A stretch of DNA of 47,677 nucleotides from a candidate division FCPU426 bacterium (GCA_003159495.1 PLPI01000093.1:1266-48942); one strand, 5' to 3'; positions 25,182 through 33,980 are shown, counted from the stretch's first letter. Notes: generated by a model not told the origin, from the sequence alone. A program made the numbers and translations.

Positions 25182-25976
25182 TTACCACCCGTATTCAATG
25201 ACTTCCTCATGAGGCCTTCTCCACCAGCCATCGAAACGGTAGGTAAGATTTACGCCAAGCATCATTCCGGAAAAATCTGCGGCAATATTGTTTCCGCTGA
25301 CTCCAACCAGCGGGCCGCCTGCCTCCCCGACAAAAGCGCCGTTAGAATCATATACCGAGGAAACGGAAGTCAGTTCAGAAATGTTCGCGAACCTGTATCC
25401 CAGATTCAATCCCAGCGAGAAGTTCTTCGTAAACCATAAATCAGCATTCACAACTCCTTCGCCGCAAAATCCCCAGCCTTCAAACAACGCCTCGTAACTT
25501 CTGTCAAAATTCGTTGTATCCACAGTGTGCTGGTAATAATCAATATACCCGTCCGCGAGCCCGCCGTATACACCGGCCGTAAGGGTAAATGGATTGCCTT
25601 TGCCGTGAAATGTATATGATAAACCGAGCATTAAAGGCACCATATAAGGTGTCACCTGGTAATCCTGGTAATAATATCCGTTAGTCGTATAATTATATGT
25701 CATTTCTCCTGAATCCATTCCTATAAATTCCATCCTGAAATGCACTCCGAGCCCCTCCGGCGCAATATACATCGCGTCAATGCCGGTAAACCACGCGTTT
25801 CCAAGCTGTATGTTTGTGATGCCATCTCCTGAATCTTTTGTTATAAGGTCCGAATTTACCTTTGACATGTTAACCGAGGTGTAGCCGCCTATAAGTTCGG
25901 TATAATAGCCGTAACCAAAAATATTTGAAGCAGAAAGAATCGCGAAAAGAACAATGGCGCCGAAGATTTTCTTCAT
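25182..25976 (-). CDS. Predicted outer-membrane beta-barrel protein
   Basis: A 264-residue protein with a signal peptide (about 1-21) followed by alternating aromatic beta strands (ELIGGYTSVNMS, YQVTPYMVPLMLGLSYTF, FSLGLNLGYRFANI, FSGMMLGVNLTYRFDGWW). It ends HEEVIEYGW with an aromatic C-terminal residue. The pattern fits an 8-stranded outer-membrane barrel of the OmpA/OmpX-like size. AAGGAG precedes the ATG. No soluble domain or specificity motif is seen. It lies next to the GH8 gene but is separately started, and a structured leader candidate lies at 26059-26110. Confidence 0.75.
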   Translation of the reverse strand: MKKIFGAIVLFAILSASNIFGYGYYTELIGGYTSVNMSKVNSDLITKDSGDGITNIQLGNAWFTGIDAMYIAPEGLGVHFRMEFIGMDSGEMTYNYTTNGYYYQDYQVTPYMVPLMLGLSYTFHGKGNPFTLTAGVYGGLADGYIDYYQHTVDTTNFDRSYEALFEGWGFCGEGVVNADLWFTKNFSLGLNLGYRFANISELTSVSSVYDSNGAFVGEAGGPLVGVSGNNIAADFSGMMLGVNLTYRFDGWWRRPHEEVIEYGW

Positions 25977-26058
25977 TGCACACTCCTTATATTTTATTTT
26001 TAAAAAATCATCTTGAATATTTGACGGTTGTATCTGATAAAAGGTTTACATAAATTAC

Positions 26059-26110
26059 CACCCTTTTCGGAGTCACTCCTCAAGCGAGCCTGTTCCCCGT
26101 ATTAAGGGTG
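26059..26110. other. Structured intergenic element
   Basis: Outer arms CACCCTT (26059-26065) and AAGGGTG (26104-26110) enclose a second hairpin GGAGTCACTCC (26069-26079) and a GC-rich loop. It lies between the 40-residue gene and the barrel gene and would be in the barrel gene's leader if transcription reads through. It matches no riboswitch class I recognise. Confidence 0.3.
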
Positions 26111-26119
26111 TCTTGTTTA

Positions 26120-26242
26120 TTACTTCGCCTTGCCTGCCGATTTTGCCGCAACAATTTTTTTTCCGGCTTTTTCTTTCCTTTTCTTTGCCTGGCGCGCCTC
26201 AGCCTGCGACCTTAAAACCCTTTTCGGTACCGAACTGCTCAT
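26120..26242 (-). CDS. Small Lys/Ala-rich basic protein, 40 residues
   Basis: An ATG at 26242 with an ideal AAGGAGG seven bases before it opens a 40-residue frame starting MSSSVPKRVLRSQAEARQAK and rich in Lys, Arg and Ala. It is predicted to be one charged helix with a histone-H1-like tail. The excellent ribosome-binding site makes it likely to be translated. The family is not recognised. The composition resembles the basic tails on neighbouring signalling proteins, so nucleic-acid binding is a reasonable but unproven guess. Confidence 0.6.
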   Translation of the reverse strand: MSSSVPKRVLRSQAEARQAKKRKEKAGKKIVAAKSAGKAK

Positions 26243-26386
26243 AATTAACCTCCTTTTTGGACAAACCTGCGGAGGGAATAATATCGCCCTCATTGATACC
26301 CGCAGTCTTTTAAAACTGTTTATACATATTACACTATTTTAAATTATTATGCAGGATTTTATTATGCGCTGATAATATTTAATGCT

Positions 26387-29300
26387 TTACCGCGAGTCGG
26401 GCAGGCTTACCGTGAATATTGTCCCCCGGCCGGCCTCGCTCACGGCGTTTAAGGCCCCGTTGTGGTAGTCTATTATCTGCCTGCAAACGGTGAGCCCCAG
26501 ACCGGTCCCTTTCGCCTTTGTGGTAAAAAACGGGTCGAATATCCTGGGCAGGCTCTCGGGCCTTATGTGCTCGCCGTTGTTTTCAAAGGCTATTTCCACG
26601 GCACCCTCCCTTTTCACGGCGGAGATTTTTATCCTGCCCCCATCCTTCGGCGCGGCGTCAAGGGCGTTATTTAAAATATTGTAAAAAACCTCTTTTATCT
26701 GTATCGGGTCGGCGGGTATCGAAACTCCCTCAAGGCTGCCGTAACTTTTTTCAACAGCGGCGTTTTTCCCGTTCTTGTCCGCAATGGCGCCCACGGATTC
26801 GTCGAGGATATCATAAATTGCGGTGTTTTCATAGTGAGGCGGTTTTAACCGCGAATAATAAAGCAGGTTGTTTATTATCTGCACGCCTTCGGAGAGCTTT
26901 TTCTGTATATTCTCCAGGCTCGCGGTCATATATTGATCCGTTGTCTTTCTTTTCATGTTATAAACCACCACGCCTATCGCGGCCATCGGGTTCCTGAGCT
27001 CGTGGGCAACTATTGCGGCCAGCGACCCTATGTCCGAAAGGCGCTTTGACTTTTCAAGCTCCAGTTTTGTTTCAACAAGGGCCTCTGTCTTTTCCCGGAC
27101 GAGCCTGTAAAAGGTCTCATTGTCGCGTTTCAGTATATCTTCGGCCTGTTTTCTCTCGGTTATATCCTCATTTGTTGACATCATGACTTTTCTGCCGTTC
27201 ACCTCAATGGTGTCGGTATTTACCAGCACGGCGCGCTTCACGCCGGAGCGGGTAACAATATCCATTTCAATGAGCCTGGCCATGCCGTTTTCCGCGAATT
27301 CATCAAGTACATGCGCCCACTTTTCTATGCGGGAAGGCAGGCCGAGCTCCGGCAGCGTTTTGCCTACGACCTCTTTTTTATCCGTAAATCCGGTTATATC
27401 AAGCCATGCCCTGTTTACGTCGATGAGCCTGCCGTCGTGGATTTCCGCAAGGGATATTCCCACGGGCGCGGAATTGAATATCGTCATAAATTTCTGTTCG
27501 CTTTCAATCCGCGCGTCTTCGGCAAGTTTCCTTCCTGTAACTTCCCTGCTGATAATGGTTGCCCCTTCCGCCGAAGGAAATAACCTTACATCAAAATACC
27601 GCGTCATTCCGTCAATTACCGTTTTATTTTCGTAACGCATGGATTTTCCTGTTTTCAGGCACACCATCTGGTATTCTGTGGTTTTTCTTGTATCTTCGTT
27701 GTCGCCAAAGATTTCGATCCTTGTTTTTCCCAGGGCTTCTTCCGCGCTTATTCCCGATATATTTTCCGCGGTTTTGTTCCAGTAGGTAAACCTGAGGTTC
27801 CTGTCAATCGCCGTAAATGTGTCAAGGATGCTCTCGGTAAGAAGCTTGAGCCTGTTTTCGTTTATCTTCAGAAGTTCCTCTGTCCGCCTGCTCTCTGTGA
27901 TGTCCACGAATGACACGACCGCCCCGAACAGCCTGCCGTCAACAGAACGTATAGGAGCCGCGCTTGCCGACACCCACAGCTTATTTTCCGAAAAAACCGT
28001 TCCCATAACAACATTTTGAACCATCTCTCCGCGCAGGGCACGGACTGTGGGAATATTATCCGGTTTAAGCGGAGTCCCGTCCCCGTTCTCCCACTTGATT
28101 GTTTCAAGCCTTTGCTTTATTGTCAGCTCCTTAAACGCCTGCTCAGGAAGGAGCCTTTTCGCCACATTATTCATCATTATGGCCTTTCCCGATATGTCGT
28201 AGGCGATAAGGCCTGTGGCCATCGATAAAATTATAGAATCCAGTTTTGCCGCCCTGTCCTGGACCTCTAAAAGCAGCCGTTTATTTTCCTCTTCGACGCG
28301 CCTGCTGGCGGTAATATCCTCAATGAGCGACATTACGGATTCCATCTTGCCGTTTTTGTCCAGCAGTACCGAGTTGTACCATGTGCATACTATGACGTCC
28401 CTTGATTTTGTGACATTCCGGTTCGTTGATGTTACCGTTAACTCACTGCCGCTGGAGAGCCTTTCCATGGTCTTTTCCACAATCTGGATGTCGTCCTTGA
28501 ATATCAGGTTCAAAAGATCTATCCTTATCCCTATGGTCTCCTCTTTTTTCCACCCGAAAATACGCTCCGCCTCGGTGGACCAGTGGGTTACAATGTAATT
28601 CGCGTCCCATTCGACCACAGCAAGGGGGGAATTTATATAATGGTATTTAAGCCTCTGTTCGCTCTGCCTGAGCTCTTTTTCCGCCAGTTTCGTCTGTGTT
28701 ATGTCGCGCCATGCCACCACATACCCGTTGAATTTTCCGTTTTTATCTATAACGGGTCCGGCTTCCGCGGTTATTATCCTTTCGGGCAATCCATTCGGCC
28801 TTAAAAGATATTCGCCGCCGTGTATAGTTTCTCCATTTTTCAGTATCCTGGCTATGGGCAGTTCCAGGGGTTTGACGCGTTCCCCGTCCATTGTATACAG
28901 GGGCATTTTGTTTAACCAGGCGTCAAGGGTAAACTCCGTTTTATCAGAGCCGATCCATTCTTTAAGGCATCTGCTGATACGCACATGCTCGCCGTCCCCC
29001 TTTGAAAGAACAATCCCTTCCGGGATGTTTTCAAGGAGCATATTAAGAAGATTTTCGCCGTCCTCGGCTTCACGGGCCCTGGCTTCGGCAATATCCCAGG
29101 CTTTCAGAAGGTCGTCGTGGCTGCGTTTAAGTTCTGTAATGTCGTGATTTATTATTATGTATCCGCTGAGGTCATTTCCGGACGCGCGCTGCGGCATTAT
29201 CGTAGAGTCGAAGACCAGCATCCCGCCGTTTTTATCCATATGCTCAATTCTGAATTTTACCGGCGCCTTTTCCATCCTGACCTGCGTTAATATTTCAAAT

Positions 29301-29620
29301 ATTTCCGGCCCTATCTTTTCACCGGTAACGTCTATTGCGGACTTTCCGATGACTTCTTTGGCCCTCCAGCCGTATATCCTTTCCGCGGCCGGGTTCCACG
29401 AAGTTATAATAAGGCGGTCGTCCATTGTATACGCGGCATCCGAAATATTATAAAGCAAATCCTGCTGAAGTTTTATTGTAAGGCAGGCGGAACTTTCCGG
29501 GATTGATTTGGAATGCCGGCCTGCGGGCTGCCGCGCTGTTTTTATTTTTGATGCCGCCCTTTTAGTTTCTTTTACCACGGGTTTATCACCCGGCGCGTCC
29601 GGTTTTTTTCCGGCTTTCAC
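26387..29620 (-). CDS. Cytoplasmic six-PAS sensor histidine kinase
   Basis: A 1077-residue kinase without membrane helices. After a basic N-terminus (about 1-45, Lys/Pro/Ala-rich) come six PAS modules (about 50-165, 190-310, 320-440, 455-570, 585-695, 705-825). A HisKA domain with SLAAIVAHELRNPMAAIGVV (His near 874) and a HATPase domain with NNALDAAP and GTGLGLTVCRQIIDYHNG follow. The H-box is of the NtrB-like class, and several PAS motifs (TIFNSAPVGISLAE, ENIPEGIVLS) are typical of soluble redox or ligand sensors. The GTG start overlaps the stop of a 12-codon leader frame (29655-29617). It lies downstream of, and is oriented with, a CheY-like receiver, SpoVG and a receiver-AraC regulator, its likely partners. 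Confidence 0.92.
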   Translation of the reverse strand: MKAGKKPDAPGDKPVVKETKRAASKIKTARQPAGRHSKSIPESSACLTIKLQQDLLYNISDAAYTMDDRLIITSWNPAAERIYGWRAKEVIGKSAIDVTGEKIGPEIFEILTQVRMEKAPVKFRIEHMDKNGGMLVFDSTIMPQRASGNDLSGYIIINHDITELKRSHDDLLKAWDIAEARAREAEDGENLLNMLLENIPEGIVLSKGDGEHVRISRCLKEWIGSDKTEFTLDAWLNKMPLYTMDGERVKPLELPIARILKNGETIHGGEYLLRPNGLPERIITAEAGPVIDKNGKFNGYVVAWRDITQTKLAEKELRQSEQRLKYHYINSPLAVVEWDANYIVTHWSTEAERIFGWKKEETIGIRIDLLNLIFKDDIQIVEKTMERLSSGSELTVTSTNRNVTKSRDVIVCTWYNSVLLDKNGKMESVMSLIEDITASRRVEEENKRLLLEVQDRAAKLDSIILSMATGLIAYDISGKAIMMNNVAKRLLPEQAFKELTIKQRLETIKWENGDGTPLKPDNIPTVRALRGEMVQNVVMGTVFSENKLWVSASAAPIRSVDGRLFGAVVSFVDITESRRTEELLKINENRLKLLTESILDTFTAIDRNLRFTYWNKTAENISGISAEEALGKTRIEIFGDNEDTRKTTEYQMVCLKTGKSMRYENKTVIDGMTRYFDVRLFPSAEGATIISREVTGRKLAEDARIESEQKFMTIFNSAPVGISLAEIHDGRLIDVNRAWLDITGFTDKKEVVGKTLPELGLPSRIEKWAHVLDEFAENGMARLIEMDIVTRSGVKRAVLVNTDTIEVNGRKVMMSTNEDITERKQAEDILKRDNETFYRLVREKTEALVETKLELEKSKRLSDIGSLAAIVAHELRNPMAAIGVVVYNMKRKTTDQYMTASLENIQKKLSEGVQIINNLLYYSRLKPPHYENTAIYDILDESVGAIADKNGKNAAVEKSYGSLEGVSIPADPIQIKEVFYNILNNALDAAPKDGGRIKISAVKREGAVEIAFENNGEHIRPESLPRIFDPFFTTKAKGTGLGLTVCRQIIDYHNGALNAVSEAGRGTIFTVSLPDSR

Positions 29621-29655
29621 CTTTTTACCCGCCTTTTAGCAAAAAACTTTTTCAT
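29617..29655 (-). CDS. 12-codon leader ORF overlapping the kinase start
   Basis: ATG at 29655 with GGGGCGG upstream reads MKKFFAKRRVKR and stops at a TGA that shares GTGA with the GTG start of the kinase gene. The kinase's own ribosome-binding site is poor, so translation may depend on this leader through termination-reinitiation. Confidence 0.35.
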   Translation of the reverse strand: MKKFFAKRRVKR

Positions 29656-29745
29656 GTCCGCCCCTTGTTATTATCTTATTTAACGGCATTATAACCCCGG
29701 CAGTCCGCCGTTTCAAGCTGTTTATAAATCTCTATTGGCCCGCCT

Positions 29746-30120
29746 TTATGCCTGTTCCAGGCAGGATTTGATGTTGAGCATCAGTTCCTCCATGTCAAAA
29801 GGCTTTGTCATCACATTTGACGCCAGCCCGAGAATGCGGTAGTGCTCGTCGGAGAGCGAATTGCCAAGAAGATTGCCGGTCAGCACCACGGTCTTTATCG
29901 CCATCTTTTCATCTTCCAGTTTTTTCAGCACTTCAAATCCGTTGATTCTCGGCATTTTCAGATCCAAAAGCAGCAGGTCAAACCGCCTAGCCTTTAACAG
30001 TTCAAGCGCGTCTTCGCCGTTTTCCGCGGTGACGGTTTCATAGCCTTCGTCTTTAAGGGCTTCCGAGAGGCCGCCGCATATCACCGAATCATCATCCGCG
30101 ATTAAAATCCATTTTTTCAT
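29746..30120 (-). CDS. CheY-like response regulator
   Basis: A 124-residue single receiver domain. The acidic pocket is ADDDS at residues 8-12, the phosphoacceptor is Asp53 in LLLLDLKMP, Thr is in VVLTGN and Lys in MTKPFDM. I chose the ATG at 30120, which has GGAG eight bases upstream and gives the normal domain length. GTG 30177 or ATG 30174 would extend it and overlap the spoVG stop, but they lack a ribosome-binding site. No output domain is present, so it acts by protein contact or passes phosphate on. It lies between spoVG and the six-PAS kinase gene, which is the probable phosphodonor. Confidence 0.88.
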   Translation of the reverse strand: MKKWILIADDDSVICGGLSEALKDEGYETVTAENGEDALELLKARRFDLLLLDLKMPRINGFEVLKKLEDEKMAIKTVVLTGNLLGNSLSDEHYRILGLASNVMTKPFDMEELMLNIKSCLEQA

Positions 30121-30173
30121 CCTGTTTTCTCCGCTGTAAATTATGGCTCCGCCTGTGGAATCCGCTGCTGACA

Positions 30174-30470
30174 TCACGCGCCCTGCGCTGAAATCTCATC
30201 CGGCCATGAAGTTTTGTTGAACTGATCCAGCACCTTTTTTGAAATTATATCCCTCATCCCGGTGTTGATAGGATGGGCGATGTCCTTGAATGTCCCGTCG
30301 GCGAGCTTTCTTCCGGGCATCACGACAAAAAGCCCGTTGCCGCCTTTAATTACCTTCAAACCCTTTACCACGAACATGTCGTCAAAGGTGATTGACGCGT
30401 AAGCCTTCAGCTTACGGTCATTTTCCTCGTCCGCACCCCTTGGAAAAACCCTTACTTCAGTGATCTCCAT
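30174..30470 (-). CDS. spoVG: SpoVG family RNA/DNA-binding regulator
   Basis: A 98-residue SpoVG. The family signature is complete: MEITEVRVFPRG, KLKAYASITFDD, FVVKGLKVIKG, GLFVVMPGRKLADGTFKDIAHPI. SpoVG proteins are small dimers binding RNA and DNA that influence division, capsule or virulence genes in Firmicutes, spirochaetes and others. AGGAGG lies six bases before the ATG. The gene sits inside a phosphorelay cluster between a receiver-AraC regulator and a CheY-like protein, suggesting a shared regulon. The upstream region has a possible promoter (CTGTCA, 18 bases, TATAAA near 30556-30585) followed by a long leader. Confidence 0.95.
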   Translation of the reverse strand: MEITEVRVFPRGADEENDRKLKAYASITFDDMFVVKGLKVIKGGNGLFVVMPGRKLADGTFKDIAHPINTGMRDIISKKVLDQFNKTSWPDEISAQGA

Positions 30471-30614
30471 AACTCGCCTCCTGATGAATTTTTTCGGCGC
30501 CTTTTAATAAGAGCCGTCCGGCATATCCGGAATTTTTTTCGTCAGGATATTTATACTAAAAACGGGGTTTTATTGACAGGGCATTAATTTGTTTTATACC
30601 GACTTTTTTTGACA

Positions 30615-31409
30615 TCAAACCCGGGCGCGGGCCCCCGGGCGTGTTTTGGCCTTATGAGTACGCCGTTTTGCGCCATTCTTTTGCGCGCGTTTCTTTGGCT
30701 TTACGGAGGCCATGTTGCGGAACATCGCCGGCGTGAATCCGGTCTGCTTTTTAAACGCCCTGATGAACGTTTCGGAATTGGCATAAGCCAGCCTGTCCGA
30801 TATCTGGTTCACGTTGAATCCCTGCTTGAGGAATTCCCTGGCCTTTTTTATCTTGATTGACGTCTTAAAAACGGAAAATCCCGTCCCCGTATGCTCCTCG
30901 AACGCCCTGCTCAGGTAATTAGAGTTTAAACCCGCGTGGGAGGCCGCCTGCGCCAGGCTGACTTTCTTGTCAAAATTACGCTCTATGAATATTTTCACCC
31001 TCTCGATCTTTTCCTTTATATTATCAGTGCCGGTTATGCCTGCCGAGTCCTTCTCGCCGAGAAGCTTTGCTATTATTTCCCTTATCCCGTCAACATCGAC
31101 TGGTTTTTCAATGTATTCATCCGCCCTGTTCTTCAGCGAGGTTATGGCAACATCCTTGGAACTGCTCCCGGTCAGCATTATTATTTTCAGCGAAGGGTTG
31201 ATGGCCTTCATTTCCGCCAGCGCGTCGGTGCCCTTTAATCCGGGCATAAGTACGTCTAGCAGGACAAGATCCACGGTATTGGGTTTTTTGAGTATTTCAA
31301 CGGCGGTTTCGCCGTCCCCGGCCTCGGTAGTCTCGTATTCGTCAAGGCATTCGCACAATCCGTGCCTGAATACGGAATCATCGTCGACAACAAGCAGGTG
31401 GTAAGACAT
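30615..31409 (-). CDS. Receiver-AraC-type response regulator with basic tail
   Basis: A 264-residue protein. The receiver domain spans about 1-120 (VVDDDS, phosphoacceptor Asp52 in LVLLDVLMPG, Thr in MLTGSS, Lys in EKPVD). The AraC/XylS DNA-binding domain spans about 140-235 (SLAQAASHAGLNSNYLSRAF and NVNQISDRLAYANSETFIRA, FKKQTGFTP). Residues about 236-264 are a Lys/Arg/Ala-rich tail. This YesN-like plan acts as a phosphorylation-controlled transcription factor, often for sugar metabolism. GGAGG stands five bases before the ATG at 31409; an in-frame ATG at 31472 lacks one. It is first in the minus-strand cluster leading to spoVG, the CheY-like protein and the six-PAS kinase. Confidence 0.9.
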   Translation of the reverse strand: MSYHLLVVDDDSVFRHGLCECLDEYETTEAGDGETAVEILKKPNTVDLVLLDVLMPGLKGTDALAEMKAINPSLKIIMLTGSSSKDVAITSLKNRADEYIEKPVDVDGIREIIAKLLGEKDSAGITGTDNIKEKIERVKIFIERNFDKKVSLAQAASHAGLNSNYLSRAFEEHTGTGFSVFKTSIKIKKAREFLKQGFNVNQISDRLAYANSETFIRAFKKQTGFTPAMFRNMASVKPKKRAQKNGAKRRTHKAKTRPGARARV

Positions 31410-31500
31410 ATTTCCCTCCGTTTTTTGCCATGAAAATGTTTTTAAACCCGGCCAAAAAATATTATCAGGCAAGAGGGAAAATAAATCAAGCCCGTTTTTA

Positions 31501-31920
31501 TTAGACCGTCTTTATCCACTCGAGTATGCGCGACTTTATCTCCGATTTTATAACAGCTATATTTTCCAGTTTTTCCTCATCGGTCCCGGAGAGTCTGGAC
31601 GGGTCGGGAAAAAACCAGTGGAGCCTCTGCGTGACGCCGGTAAAAACCGGACAGCGTTCCGCCGCCTCCCTGTCGCATACCGTAATCACGTAATCAAAGC
31701 TCCTGCCGCTTTTGTACATGTCAAAAACCGATTTTGTTTTATTGCCGGATATGTCGATGCCCTCCTGCCCCAGGCTTTTTACCACGAGCGGGTTCAATAC
31801 GCCCGCTTCAATACCCGCGCTCTCCGCCTTAAACCTGTCCGGCGCGAGCGTATTCAGGTAAGCCTCGGCAATCTGGCTCCTTGCGCTGTTATGGATGCAG
31901 ATGAAAAGTACGCTGATCAT
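31501..31920 (-). CDS. arsC: Arsenate reductase, thioredoxin-coupled (LMW-phosphatase type)
   Basis: A 139-residue reductase of the S. aureus pI258 type. The phosphatase-like P-loop is CIHNSARS with Cys8, and the redox relay cysteines are Cys82 and Cys90 in [10 protein letters not shown]. These three positions correspond to the Cys10-Cys82-Cys89 set of the family. The DPS motif (FFPDPSR) carries the catalytic Asp. It reduces arsenate to arsenite using thioredoxin, for export by the ACR3 pump encoded just upstream. Its start overlaps the acr3 stop by four bases (ATGA), so it is the last gene of an arsR-acr3-arsC operon. Confidence 0.95.
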   Translation of the reverse strand: MISVLFICIHNSARSQIAEAYLNTLAPDRFKAESAGIEAGVLNPLVVKSLGQEGIDISGNKTKSVFDMYKSGRSFDYVITVCDREAAERCPVFTGVTQRLHWFFPDPSRLSGTDEEKLENIAVIKSEIKSRILEWIKTV

Positions 31921-32969
31921 AAACCCTCCTGTTTGAAAAGTATTTTTAATTTAAGGGCAGCGTTCACTAAAAGTATGAGCACCGGCACTTCCACAAGCGG
32001 GCCTATGACTGTGGCGAAAGCCTGGCTGGAGCCGATGCCGAATATGGCGATGGCAACTGCAATGGCAAGCTCGAAATCGTTGCTGGCGGCGGTAAAGGAA
32101 ACCGCCACGGTCTGCTTATAATCGGCGCCCGCGGCCTTTGCGATAAAAAATGTTGTGAACCACATGAACGCAAAATATATAACCAGCGGCGCCGCCACTA
32201 TGAGAACATCCGCCGGCTTTTTTATTATATACGCCCCCTTCAGGGAAAACATTACCACTATCATAAAAAGCAGGGCGATAAGCGTCAGCGGGCTGATTTT
32301 CGGGATAAAGACCGTTTCATACCACTGCGCCCCTTTGAGCTTTTGCAGTATGTTCCTGGTCAACATGCCGGCAAAAAAGGGTATTCCGAGATAGACAAGA
32401 ACCGTCTTTGCCGATTCCCACATTGATATGGATATGTTTATTCCTTTTGCAAGGCCGAAAAAATTCAGCAGGAACGTTATAAAGAACCATATGTAAACCG
32501 CGTAAAAGAGCATCTGCGATACGGCGTTAAATGCCACGAGCCCGACGCCGAGCTCCCTGTCGCCTCCGGCCAGGTCGTTCCAGACTATGACCATGGCGAT
32601 ACAGCGGGCAAGCCCGACGAGTATTACCCCGATCATATACCCGGGATAATTGCGCAGGAACAAAACAGCCAGGCCAAACATTACAACCGGACCGACGACC
32701 CAGTTCTGGATAAGGGCAAGGATGAGCAGTTTTTTGTTATGGAATACCTTGTTCATTTTCTCGTATTTTACCTTTGCCAGCGGCGGGTACATCATAAGGA
32801 TGAGCCCCACTGCTATGGGAACCGATGTGGCGCCCACATTAAACCTGCCGATAAAGCCGGAGGCCTGCGGCCAGAAATAGCCGATGGCAATGCCGGCCCC
32901 TATCGCCATGAATATCCACAGGGTAAGGAACCTGTCTGTAAACGAGAGTTTTTTTATTGTGGTTTCCAT
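31917..32969 (-). CDS. acr3: ACR3-family arsenite efflux transporter
   Basis: A 350-residue inner-membrane carrier with ten predicted helices. ACR3 landmarks are [27 protein letters not shown], the functionally required Cys in [16 protein letters not shown] (about residue 121), and [15 protein letters not shown] with [13 protein letters not shown] near the end. It extrudes arsenite using the proton motive force. I chose the ATG at 32969, three bases past the end of arsR; AAAAGGGG stands just before it. A longer frame from 33014 would overlap arsR and add a non-homologous N-terminus. It is the middle gene of the arsenic operon. Confidence 0.95.
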   Translation of the reverse strand: METTIKKLSFTDRFLTLWIFMAIGAGIAIGYFWPQASGFIGRFNVGATSVPIAVGLILMMYPPLAKVKYEKMNKVFHNKKLLILALIQNWVVGPVVMFGLAVLFLRNYPGYMIGVILVGLARCIAMVIVWNDLAGGDRELGVGLVAFNAVSQMLFYAVYIWFFITFLLNFFGLAKGINISISMWESAKTVLVYLGIPFFAGMLTRNILQKLKGAQWYETVFIPKISPLTLIALLFMIVVMFSLKGAYIIKKPADVLIVAAPLVIYFAFMWFTTFFIAKAAGADYKQTVAVSFTAASNDFELAIAVAIAIFGIGSSQAFATVIGPLVEVPVLILLVNAALKLKILFKQEGL

Positions 32970-32971
32970 TT

Positions 32972-33340
32972 TTATCCCCTTTTGCGGACGGATTCGCATT
33001 GTTTTTTTGGACAAATACTTTTCTTCACGGCCTCTTTCGCCCTCTTTAATACACCGCCTAGCTTTTTATCGGAGGTAGACATCGCTGCCACAAAACCTGC
33101 AACGGGGGCGTTATATCCGGTTTTCACCGCCGAATAGTGCATCCACAACCCATCCCTGCGATCCTTCACAAGCCCGGAATTTTTCAGCACACCCAGGCTC
33201 CTGGAGGCGTGCGTCTGCGTTATATCAAGCGCCGCGGTAATGTCGCACACGCACAGCTCCTTCTGCCCGCAGAGCAGGCTGAACACAGCCAGCCTTACCG
33301 GGTCCCCCAGAGCCTTTAATAATTTTACGGTATCAGCCAA
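32972..33340 (-). CDS. arsR: ArsR-family arsenite-responsive repressor
   Basis: A 122-residue winged-helix repressor. The metal-binding motif ELCVCDI (Cys30 and Cys32) lies at the start of the alpha-3 region, the recognition helix is [17 protein letters not shown], and a C-terminal CPKKQC pair (Cys110, Cys115) may add a third ligand as in some type II sites. Arsenite binding would release it from the operator at 33360-33383. The start is TTG, with GGAGG seven bases before it. It is the first gene of arsR-acr3-arsC, so the operon is self-repressed. Confidence 0.95.
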   Translation of the reverse strand: MADTVKLLKALGDPVRLAVFSLLCGQKELCVCDITAALDITQTHASRSLGVLKNSGLVKDRRDGLWMHYSAVKTGYNAPVAGFVAAMSTSDKKLGGVLKRAKEAVKKSICPKKQCESVRKRG

Positions 33341-33359
33341 AAAAGCACCTCCAAAGTAT

Positions 33360-33383
33360 ATTTATATATTCAAATATACAAAT
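33360..33383. promoter_or_regulatory. ArsR operator palindrome
   Basis: A 24-base near-perfect palindrome (20 of 24 positions symmetric) with outer arms ATTTATATATT and its complement. It overlaps the -10 element of the arsR promoter and ends 20 bases before the arsR start. Size and AT-rich form fit ArsR-family operators. Confidence 0.7.
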
Positions 33384-33401
33384 ATAATAACCGTTTGTCA
33401 A
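33373..33401 (-). promoter_or_regulatory. Promoter of the arsR-acr3-arsC operon
   Basis: On the minus strand a perfect TTGACA (33401-33396), a 17-base spacer and TATATT (33378-33373). The -10 lies inside the ArsR operator palindrome. Confidence 0.8.
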
Positions 33402-33458
33402 CCGGTATTTTTAAGGTGTAATGAAAATTATCCTGTGGCTACAGCAAACCGCGCCGGC

Positions 33459-33980
33459 TTATATTTTTGCAAGGGTCCCGGAAAAATCATTTTTCACCCC
33501 TGCAATGTCCAGCATAACGGATATGCCGCCGCGGTGATGGGCCTGATGGTTGAAGATCGTAAGCAAAAGCTTCCATGCGGCCGCCTCAACGGGCTCGCCC
33601 CTGTAATTGTTGTATTTGATTATAAAATCGAGGGTTTCCCCGTCAAGCTCGTCGACAAACGCGGATATGACCGGGTCTAGCTGTTTCCTGTAATCAAGAA
33701 ATTTTTCCAGGCCGCTTTCCGCCTCTTTTTTAATCCGGGCAGTATCATCCGAAAGCAGGAGCGTGGATCCAAGCGCAATGCTCTCCGGAAAAGCCGTTTT
33801 AAACCTTTTGACCATGTTAATGTCGCTTATGAGTATATGCACGGCGGCGTCAAGTATTGTCGGAAAATAAGCTCCGGTTTTAGCGGATAATTTTTCCGCC
33901 GGCATTTCGCGCAATATCCCGGCAAGTTCGAGGTTCACATTCGAGTTATAACAGGCAAGAGCGTGCAGTATGGTGTTCAT
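33459..33980 (-). CDS. DinB-like metal-binding four-helix protein
   Basis: A 173-residue DinB/YfiT-fold protein with the His triad expected for metal binding: one His in DAAVHILISDIN (about 48) and two in FNHQAHHRGG (about 143-148). Members include thiol transferases (bacillithiol or mycothiol) and damage-induced proteins of unknown function. GGGAGG stands before the ATG. It faces away from the ars promoter region and shares no operon, though its closeness to the arsenic genes may reflect a thiol or metal stress role. That link is inference. Confidence 0.85.
   Translation of the reverse strand: MNTILHALACYNSNVNLELAGILREMPAEKLSAKTGAYFPTILDAAVHILISDINMVKRFKTAFPESIALGSTLLLSDDTARIKKEAESGLEKFLDYRKQLDPVISAFVDELDGETLDFIIKYNNYRGEPVEAAAWKLLLTIFNHQAHHRGGISVMLDIAGVKNDFSGTLAKI

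Noticed and set aside
26059-26110. Cyclic-di-GMP (GEMM) riboswitch
   Set aside because: Considered because a PilZ protein is present, but the conserved GEMM core and tetraloop-receptor sequences are absent.
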